Positions 5,840-10,684 of a stretch of 10,684 nucleotides of DNA are shown piece after piece. The notes under the pieces were generated by a model. It saw only the letters and a program-made list of their open reading frames with translations. It was not told where the DNA came from and searched no databases. Position numbers and translations under genes: made by a program. The stretch is from JAFGED01 sp964551295 (lineage in GTDB: Bacteria > Chloroflexota > Anaerolineae > B4-G1). Location of the stretch: NCBI GenBank assembly GCA_964551295.1, contig CAZKDJ010000145.1:1-10684 (forward strand), read 5' to 3'. Every line of letters begins with the position of its first letter. Position 1 is the stretch's first letter.

Positions 5840-6523
5840 CTAGCGCCTGCCCCGCTTCATCAGCCCCAGCAACCCAAACAGGCCAAAGGCGGCGATGGCC
5901 ACACATATCGGCAGAACGATAGGAGCAAGCTTCTCTATGTCCTCGACCTCGTTCACCAGGCCGGTGCCAGAGTCCGAGTAGGCCTTGATGTCATCCCAAT
6001 ACACCGACTCCTCTCCAGCCCCTTCTGCGTAGAGATGTATGGCGATGCTGTTGGTTCTTGGAGGAATGGTCGCTGTACCAGAGACTGGGGCCCATCCATC
6101 GGTCGGGCTGGGCACGGAAGGCGTTGGTTGCCACTGGAGGGATTCACTGCAGCTTGGATCGGCGTAAAAGTGCGCTTCCAAGCGGATTAGGCTGACCGTG
6201 GTGGCGTTGGTGTTGACGTATCCGAACAGGGTCAGTTGTTTTTTCCCGTTGGAGGCCGGCCACGTTTCGATCAGGACGCTCACGTCGGCGCACTGTACGA
6301 CGTCGCTGGCGTCCCATTGGCTATGGATGGTCGTTTGAGCAGCGCCGCTCCCGGCACGCACGGTCGCCGTGGTGTGGTGCAGGTCGCCTTGATTAACGGT
6401 CCACCCACCGACGTCTGTCTCGAACCCGCCGTTCTGGACAATCTGGTGGGTTTGGGCGCTGGCTGGTATGGCGAGCACTAGGTACAGGGCCGCCGTTATC
6501 GCGATCCATCGAATGGTGCTAAT
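5840..6523 (-). CDS. Exported, membrane-anchored CBM-like surface protein
   Basis: The protein is 227 aa if started at the ATT at 6523. It begins STIRW, then a hydrophobic core IAITAALYLVLAIPA and a signal-peptidase site ASA before QTHQ. The ectodomain opens with NGGFETDVGGWTV (31-43) and ends with YWDDIKAY (175-182). These are hallmarks of carbohydrate-binding-like jelly-roll domains of the CBM4/9 type, which bracket the fold. Two Cys (78 and 125) may form a disulfide. Residues 201-222 are a membrane helix followed by KRGRR at the very end, so the chain is anchored with its N-terminal domain outside. The continuous frame extends upstream to 6724, but those residues are not signal-like and overlap a terminator and promoter. 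Only the ATT has a Shine-Dalgarno (AGGAGG, 7 nt) and yields a compact signal peptide. It follows the deacetylase in the same orientation but has its own promoter candidate. The ligand is unknown. Confidence 0.75.
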   Translation of the reverse strand: MSTIRWIAITAALYLVLAIPASAQTHQIVQNGGFETDVGGWTVNQGDLHHTTATVRAGSGAAQTTIHSQWDASDVVQCADVSVLIETWPASNGKKQLTLFGYVNTNATTVSLIRLEAHFYADPSCSESLQWQPTPSVPSPTDGWAPVSGTATIPPRTNSIAIHLYAEGAGEESVYWDDIKAYSDSGTGLVNEVEDIEKLAPIVLPICVAIAAFGLFGLLGLMKRGRR

Positions 6524-6537
6524 TAGGAGTCCTCCTA
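6521..6537 (-). promoter_or_regulatory. Shine-Dalgarno within an inverted repeat and ATT start of the exported protein
   Basis: On the coding strand AGGAGG (6536-6531) precedes ATT (6523-6521) by 7 nt. The Shine-Dalgarno is part of the palindrome TAGGAG-GA-CTCCTA (6537-6524), which could partly hide it. No ATG, GTG or TTG lies in frame at a useful distance. Confidence 0.45.
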
Positions 6538-6601
6538 GAGGTGTTCGCAAGTTGACGATGGATGAGACTGGTGCCTGAGCTTGCCATGAGTGTACAATGA
6601 A

Positions 6602-6607
6602 ATTATA
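6602..6607 (-). promoter_or_regulatory. Candidate -10 element for the exported-protein gene
   Basis: A perfect TATAAT lies on the coding strand about 80 nt upstream of the ATT start. At 17-bp spacing the -35 would be TATCAT, a weak match, so an activator may be needed or the call may be wrong. Confidence 0.4.
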
Positions 6608-6710
6608 GCTCACGAATCTTACGAATGATATTGCGTGTGAAGGTTCCCTTGCTATCGCGCACAGTATACACCCTTTGAGATTATACGGTACCGGAAGCAC
6701 ACGAAAGACA

Positions 6711-6739
6711 TCGGGCGCCGTCACTCTGACGGCGCCCGA
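6711..6739 (-). terminator. Strong hairpin after the glycosyltransferase-deacetylase unit
   Basis: TCGGGCGCCGTCA (6711-6723) and TGACGGCGCCCGA (6727-6739) form a perfect 13-bp stem with a 3-base loop, 25 bp downstream of the deacetylase stop. On the gene's strand it is followed by TGTCTTTCG, only a weak U-tract. On the other strand a T6 run follows after 10 bases. Transcript-end function is likely from position, but efficiency is uncertain. Confidence 0.65.
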
Positions 6740-6763
6740 CTAAAGCACGTTTTTTCAGTAGAG

Positions 6764-7663
6764 TCATCCAGCATACGCCTTGTGAAAGGTGGGTTGCTGC
6801 ACCGGGGTTCTTGGACAAGGCGCGACTGCAAGGGGGCCGAACGAAAAGTCGCGTAATAGCGCTTGTAGCTTGCCCGCAGTGCAGCCCAGCTTGTAATAGT
6901 GCGTGAAGCGATACAGGGCTGGCAGTTCTTGTGATATTCTAGGGTGATCGGGGTCCAGTTCCCACGGGTGAAAGTAGAACACGGCCGGCTGCCCGTCGGC
7001 GTTGAGTCGTTCTACGGCACTCCGTATCAACCTATACGGCAACAAGCGGGCGTAAAAATCGCCGCCAAAGGGCAGGTTGACGTTGCCGATGGGGACCGTC
7101 GAGACAGGATACTCGGCCAGCTTGGGGGGATAGTTTGTGAACACTGGATAGGGAAAGCGGTCGGCGTCAGGGATGCCATAGCGTGGGTTATGCGCGGGGA
7201 CAATGCTGGAATTGCGCGTGATGCCGGCCTTGACCAGGATGGGCAAGGCCCACAGATTGCGGTTGGTGATGGGAAAAAAAGGCGCGCGATAGCTCTTGAC
7301 CGGCTGGCCTGCAATGGAGTGAATCGCCGACAGCGCTTTGTAGAGGTCATGGGCAAAATCGGCGGGCGATAGATGGTACACCAGCGTGTGCTGGTAGCCG
7401 TGAGTGGCGATCTCATGGCCCGCGTCGGCGATCGAACCCAGGAGCGAGCCGTATTCGTCGGCCAGCGAACCGAGGATAAAGAACGTGGCCCTGACCTGGT
7501 GGGCGTCGAGGATGTCGAGGATGCGCAGGAGACCGACCTGCAAGCGGTGGGGCAGGTGGCGTTGTTCTGCTGGGGAAAGGCCGAATCCGTGGAACCAATC
7601 CTCGACGTCAAAGGTCAGTACGTTGCGGATGCCTGTTCCATTGTCACGTTGCGATTGATTCAT
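6764..7663 (-). CDS. Polysaccharide deacetylase, XrtA/PEP-CTERM locus type
   Basis: This 299-aa NodB-homology enzyme probably removes N-acetyl groups from an exopolysaccharide. Motif 1 is NVLTFDVEDWFH with D19 and D22. Motif 2 is HEIATHGYQH with metal ligands H88 and H92. Motif 3 is YRAPFFPIT with R126. The C-terminal FYFHPWELDPDHPR (229-242) is the signature of the deacetylase subfamily encoded in exosortase/PEP-CTERM exopolysaccharide loci (TIGR03006-like, with a DUF3473-like end). No signal peptide or membrane segment is visible, so cytoplasmic or peripheral action before export is likely. The gene start overlaps the glycosyltransferase end by 20 bp, and the Shine-Dalgarno is weak, which suggests translational coupling. 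No exosortase gene is present in the window. Confidence 0.9.
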   Translation of the reverse strand: MNQSQRDNGTGIRNVLTFDVEDWFHGFGLSPAEQRHLPHRLQVGLLRILDILDAHQVRATFFILGSLADEYGSLLGSIADAGHEIATHGYQHTLVYHLSPADFAHDLYKALSAIHSIAGQPVKSYRAPFFPITNRNLWALPILVKAGITRNSSIVPAHNPRYGIPDADRFPYPVFTNYPPKLAEYPVSTVPIGNVNLPFGGDFYARLLPYRLIRSAVERLNADGQPAVFYFHPWELDPDHPRISQELPALYRFTHYYKLGCTAGKLQALLRDFSFGPLAVAPCPRTPVQQPTFHKAYAG

Positions 7664-8750
7664 ATACGTTTTCGATCCGCTGCACCATTCTGGTAGCTGT
7701 GTATCGCTGCTCTACCTGTCGCCGCCCGGCCTGGCCCATCCGGCGGCGGAGGGTGGGCGACTGTAGCAGGCGATTGATGGCGCCGGCGAGGGCCACAGCG
7801 TCACCAGGGCGAACGAGCAGGCCGGTGTGGCCGTCGACGTTGACCGTCGAAAGACCGGGGAGATCGCTGCAGATCACAGGCCGGGCGCAGGCTTGGGCCT
7901 GGAGAATGACCAGGCCAAAGGCTTCGCTGCGGTAGGTAGAGGGCAAGATGGCCAGGTCGCAAGCGCGATAGTGGGCCACGAGTGTGTCGTCATCGACCGG
8001 GCCGATGAGGTTAACCTTGCGCTGTAGGTCGAGGTCCTGAACCTGGCGGCGTACCTTTGGAGCCAGCGGGCCGCGGCCCACGATCAGCAAGGTGGCGTTC
8101 ACGTTCTGCATCGCGGCGATGGCCACATCGAGTCCCTTGTAGTAGCATAGCCTGCCGACGAAGAGCACGATGGGGCCGGGATACGCGTTTCGGATGCGGG
8201 CGGCGAGCGATTCTGCGCCGGCGCCCGGCGTGAACTGCTTGATTGGAATGCCATACGGCACGACGTGGCATTTGGCTCGAAAGGCGGCGAGGTGCGGGGA
8301 GGTATCCAGATAGCTCCGAGTGCCGACCAGTATGGCGCTGGCGCGATGCATCATCGCGCGCTGCCAGGGCAAGTAAAGCTGCAGCAGCGCGCGTGGCTTG
8401 ACAATGTCGTTGTGGTGGCCCAAGACGATGGGCGCCGCTGGCCGGGCTAGCAAACACGCCGTGTATGCCATCGGGCAAGGGTGATGCAGGTGGACAATGT
8501 CCGGGCGCAACCGCCTGATCCAGCGGGGCATGCCCGGGCAAAAGGGAGTACAGTAGCGGCCATAGGCGGCGGCACGCACGACCGGGATGCTGAATATCGT
8601 CTCGCGTCGCGTGAATGGCCCCGGCGCCGAGACCAAGACGACGTGCTCGTAGGTATCGGACGCGGTTCGCGCTAACGTCAGGATGTGGTCTTCTATGCCC
8701 CCGCGTTTTGGGAAAAAATCTTGATAGATGTGCAGGACGCGTCGTTTCAT
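7644..8750 (-). CDS. Glycosyltransferase family 4 (GT-B fold)
   Basis: This 368-aa retaining glycosyltransferase has the two Rossmann-like domains of GT4. It transfers a sugar from a nucleotide-sugar donor, probably onto a polysaccharide or lipid-linked acceptor at the inner face of the membrane. The N-terminal HIYQDFFPKRGGIEDHI (7-23) contains the GG loop. DIVHLHHP (84-91) is the typical acceptor-domain strand. The donor domain starts with IVLFVGRLCYYKGLDVAI (194-211), includes LLIVGRGPL (221-229), then ILPSTYRSEAFGLVILQAQA. The EX7E motif has E276 but Gln at 284 in place of the second Glu (codon CAG). The C-terminus HTGLLVRPGD is typical. It is the first gene of a unit with the overlapping deacetylase, so the two probably build and modify the same glycan. 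Confidence 0.93.
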   Translation of the reverse strand: MKRRVLHIYQDFFPKRGGIEDHILTLARTASDTYEHVVLVSAPGPFTRRETIFSIPVVRAAAYGRYCTPFCPGMPRWIRRLRPDIVHLHHPCPMAYTACLLARPAAPIVLGHHNDIVKPRALLQLYLPWQRAMMHRASAILVGTRSYLDTSPHLAAFRAKCHVVPYGIPIKQFTPGAGAESLAARIRNAYPGPIVLFVGRLCYYKGLDVAIAAMQNVNATLLIVGRGPLAPKVRRQVQDLDLQRKVNLIGPVDDDTLVAHYRACDLAILPSTYRSEAFGLVILQAQACARPVICSDLPGLSTVNVDGHTGLLVRPGDAVALAGAINRLLQSPTLRRRMGQAGRRQVEQRYTATRMVQRIENVYESIAT

Positions 8751-8955
8751 CGCGTGCTGTGCCTCTCGAGTCTGTGTGAGGTCGTTGTGTGTTTTGCAGA
8801 CAATCCTTATACGCGAGGTGGGGGGAAAAAGTTTGGTTCCCGGGAACTAGAGAATGTCGCTCCCTAGATGGGAATCGCTGCAGCGACGAACCGCCGGACG
8901 CCATCTCCTTGATGGCATCCGGCAGCCTTGTGAGGAAAGGGCAAGAAAGGCCTTG
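8751..8955 (-). promoter_or_regulatory. Intergenic region with palindrome and weak promoter candidate for the glycosyltransferase unit
   Basis: No gene is seen in this 205-bp gap. GTTCCCGGGAAC (8836-8847) is a perfect 12-bp palindrome that could be an operator. About 25 bp downstream on the coding strand lies TATAAG (8811-8806), a passable -10 without a convincing -35. CGCTGCAGCG (8876-8885) is a second small palindrome. Confidence 0.3.
8893..8923 (-). terminator. Hairpin downstream of the DUF4349 gene, possible terminator
   Basis: GCCGGACGCCAT (8893-8904) and ATGGCATCCGGC (8912-8923) pair over 12 positions around a 7-nt loop. On the minus-strand RNA the only imperfect pair is a G-U, while on the plus strand it would be a C-A mismatch, so the structure fits minus-strand transcripts. 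It lies 32 bp after the DUF4349 stop. There is no U-run, so it may be a terminator or an mRNA 3'-end stabiliser. Confidence 0.45.
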
Positions 8956-9954
8956 CTATGGATTGGGTTGCGGCGTGCTCTTTTTGTTTGCTTGCCTTCT
9001 CGTCCAACGCCGCACGATCCAGGCGATGAAGGCGACGACGATCACGGGCGGGGCCACCAGCGGCGCGACGACGATGCCGAGCCAGATGGCCAACTCGGCC
9101 AGGGCGCACAGGATGGCGCCCAGCGTTCCTCCGGCCTGCTGGATAGTGTCGCCGGGGTCCCAGGGTGGTTTGGGCGTCGGCGTGGGTGTCGGCGTGGCGT
9201 CCGGCAGCTCGGGGTTGAGATCGACGGTGATGGTGGAGTAGGCGGCGCGGTCAAAGAGATAGTTCATCCGGCCCTGCACCAGTGCGATCTCCTCCTCGAC
9301 GACCTTTAGCTCCTCGTTGATCGTGAGCGCTTCTGTGACCGTCGTCGTCTGATCGAGGAAGGTGCGGATGCGGTCGCGGGTGGCTTCCAGGTTCTCCAAC
9401 CGCGATTGCAGGTCGACGTACTCGTCGGTGACGTCTTGTCCGGAGGCGTTCTCGTCCGTCACGCGCACGGCCAGGCCCCGCAGGCGGCGCATCGCCGCCT
9501 CGAACTGGTGGGCGGGGACACCGATAGTGATGGTGGCGTATTTGTAGTTATCCCCCAGCCACTCCTGGTACCACACGCGGGAGCTGAGGATGTAGCCGCC
9601 GGTATCGGCCGCGATCTGGGCGGTGCGGTCGATGGCGTTGTCCGTATCGGTCACCAGCAGCGACAGCTCGGCGTTCTTGATGATCAGGCGGTCGGAGCGG
9701 TAAGGGAGGGTAAGCGCGTCATAGTTGATGGGGGTGTCCTCTCCCGAGGCGGCGACGGCGGCCTGTGCAGTGGACAACTTCTCTGTGCCCACCTCCACCG
9801 TCACTACTACCGCTTCTCCTTCTACTTCCACAACTTTGGTGACCGCGACTGCATGCTCTACCATCAATGGTTCTGCCGGGCAGCAACTCACGAGTAGGGC
9901 TAGGGCAGCGATGGTGACCAGCAGGGCCAATACGATTCGGGTTTTGGCGAACAT
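8956..9954 (-). CDS. DUF4349 domain lipoprotein
   Basis: The 332-aa protein has a lipoprotein signal, a hydrophobic run to residue 22 with lipobox LVSC and C24 as the lipidated Cys. A Val/Glu-rich stretch (36-56) follows. Residues 89-247 match the DUF4349 pattern: RLIIKNAELSLLV, GGYILSSRVW, TITIGVPAHQFEAAM, VTDEYVDLQSRLENLEATRD, an extended coiled coil to about 235, then AAYSTITVDLNP. A TPTPTPTP linker (254-261) leads to hydrophobic segments at 278-313 and a basic tail, so the chain is probably fixed to the membrane at both ends. DUF4349 proteins are envelope proteins of unknown function. AGGAGG lies 5 nt before the ATG. It follows the YfbK-like VWA gene by 35 bp, implying co-transcription. 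Confidence 0.92.
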   Translation of the reverse strand: MFAKTRIVLALLVTIAALALLVSCCPAEPLMVEHAVAVTKVVEVEGEAVVVTVEVGTEKLSTAQAAVAASGEDTPINYDALTLPYRSDRLIIKNAELSLLVTDTDNAIDRTAQIAADTGGYILSSRVWYQEWLGDNYKYATITIGVPAHQFEAAMRRLRGLAVRVTDENASGQDVTDEYVDLQSRLENLEATRDRIRTFLDQTTTVTEALTINEELKVVEEEIALVQGRMNYLFDRAAYSTITVDLNPELPDATPTPTPTPKPPWDPGDTIQQAGGTLGAILCALAELAIWLGIVVAPLVAPPVIVVAFIAWIVRRWTRRQANKKSTPQPNP

Positions 9955-9969
9955 TTCTTCCTCCTGTGT

Positions 9970-10000
9970 TCACTCACTCACTCACTCACTCACTCACTCA
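9970..10000. repeat. Tetranucleotide microsatellite (TCAC)n at the VWA-DUF4349 junction
   Basis: Thirty-one bases are a perfect TCAC repeat, 7.75 copies, or (GTGA)n on the coding strand. The VWA stop codon TGA (9992-9990) lies inside it, and the Shine-Dalgarno of the DUF4349 gene starts just 4 bases after it. Because every third register of GTGA repeats meets TGA, changes in copy number downstream of the stop would not alter the VWA protein, only the spacing between the stop and the next Shine-Dalgarno. Confidence 0.9.
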
Positions 10001-10684
10001 AGCTCGCTGCCCGGTCGACCAGGCCGACGAACTCGGTCACGGCCTCGTCGCCGGGCAGGTACTCGGCGACGCGGTGGGCTTCTCGTGCCACGTTCTCCAA
10101 GCTCGAGCCCTTGGCCCAGTAGCTGTTGCGTAAAACCTCGGCGTACTCGGCCACCACGGCGGCCAGTTGGAAGCGGGGTGCGGCTTCCCCAAAGGTCGGC
10201 GCAAAATCGGCCTGGGCGATGGCGCGGCTGATCTCGACTGCCTCGCCGCTATCGGGCTCTTGGTAGCGCACGAACACGGTGAACGCCACCTCGTGCTCCG
10301 GGGCGTCGGGCTGGAACTTGAGCTCGTACAACGCGGTGACGCTGTGTCCGGCGCCGATCTCGCCGCCGTCCACCGAGTCGTCGCGAAAGTCCTCGTCCGC
10401 CACGTCACGGTTCTCGTAGCCGATGAGGCGATAACGGCTGATTGTGCCGGGGTTGAACTCGACCTGCACCTTGGCGTCCTTGGCGATCACCTGCAGCGTG
10501 GAGGTCAACTTGTGGACAAACACTCGCTCGGCCTCCTTGATGTCGTCGACGTAGGCGTAAAAGCCGTCGCCCTGGTCGGCCAGTTGCTCCATCAGCACGT
10601 CGTTGTAGTTGCCCATGCCAAAGCCGACGGTGGTCAGGTAGATGCCCTCCTCGGCGTGTTTGCTGATCTGCTCCATGATCGACT
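9990..10684 (-). CDS. VWA domain protein, YfbK-like, C-terminal part
   Basis: The gene runs in from the right edge, so its 5' part with the MIDAS motif is outside the window; an internal ATG at 10676 is not its start. The visible part begins with the end of a von Willebrand factor A domain: SIMEQISKHAEEGIYLTTVG, FGMGNYNDVLMEQLADQGDG, FYAYVDDIKEAERVFV. The YfbK/DUF3520-type C-terminal domain follows: TLQVIAKDAKVQVEFNPGTI, YRLIGYENRDVADEDF, DGGEIGAGHSVTALYEL, then a helical end. YfbK-like proteins are usually secreted or lipidated envelope proteins with a metal-dependent adhesion fold, and their partners are unknown. The last codons (LSE, stop) are formed by the tetranucleotide repeat. It probably shares an operon with the DUF4349 lipoprotein. 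Confidence 0.93.
   Translation of the reverse strand, partial: SIMEQISKHAEEGIYLTTVGFGMGNYNDVLMEQLADQGDGFYAYVDDIKEAERVFVHKLTSTLQVIAKDAKVQVEFNPGTISRYRLIGYENRDVADEDFRDDSVDGGEIGAGHSVTALYELKFQPDAPEHEVAFTVFVRYQEPDSGEAVEISRAIAQADFAPTFGEAAPRFQLAAVVAEYAEVLRNSYWAKGSSLENVAREAHRVAEYLPGDEAVTEFVGLVDRAASLSE

Noticed and set aside
6524..6724. N-terminal extension of the exported protein up to the ATG at 6724
   Set aside because: The ATG lies in the loop of the 13-bp terminator hairpin, has no good Shine-Dalgarno, and the added 67 residues would bury the signal peptide.

Overview
The window is a GC-rich stretch, most likely from an Anaerolineae-like member of the Chloroflexota. This assignment is inferred from protein style: a Thr-Pro-rich linker and Val/Glu-rich N-terminus in a DUF4349 lipoprotein, leucyl- and cysteinyl-tRNA synthetases with local low-complexity inserts, and small palindromic repeats between genes. 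One gene, a sensor histidine kinase at the left edge, lies on the + strand. All other genes are on the - strand, so the window reads from right to left.

Right part (10684 to 8956): the C-terminal half of a YfbK-type von Willebrand factor A protein, then a DUF4349 lipoprotein. The two are separated by a TCAC tetranucleotide repeat that also contains the first gene's stop codon. Next (8750 to 6764) is a two-gene unit: a GT4 glycosyltransferase overlapping by 20 bp a NodB-type polysaccharide deacetylase of the kind found in exosortase/PEP-CTERM exopolysaccharide loci. It ends at a 13-bp hairpin. Then comes a small exported protein (5840 to 6523) with a signal peptide, a beta-sandwich-like ectodomain and a C-terminal membrane helix ending in a basic cluster. 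It seems to start at an ATT codon.

Centre and left (5820 to 883) is a translation operon: promoter, leader, cysS, an acetyltransferase remnant, leuS and an intact GNAT acetyltransferase. The leader is the most interesting item. A good sigma70-type promoter precedes a 29-codon open frame with its own Shine-Dalgarno and one Cys codon. An intrinsic terminator then ends 20 nt before cysS. The last codons of the small frame can pair with the terminator in a mutually exclusive way, which is the layout of a translation-coupled attenuator. Between cysS and leuS, a GNAT gene whose start overlaps the cysS stop is cut off after 39 codons by a palindromic repeat. As sequenced, leuS has no usable start in its own frame; one extra G in a G4 run would restore an ideally placed ATG. 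A second palindromic repeat sits between the convergent kinase and GNAT genes and contains the kinase stop codon.

Functionally the window combines charging of tRNA-Cys and tRNA-Leu with envelope functions: a membrane sensor kinase, polysaccharide synthesis and modification, and surface proteins. No tRNA, rRNA, CRISPR array, insertion sequence or phage gene was seen.
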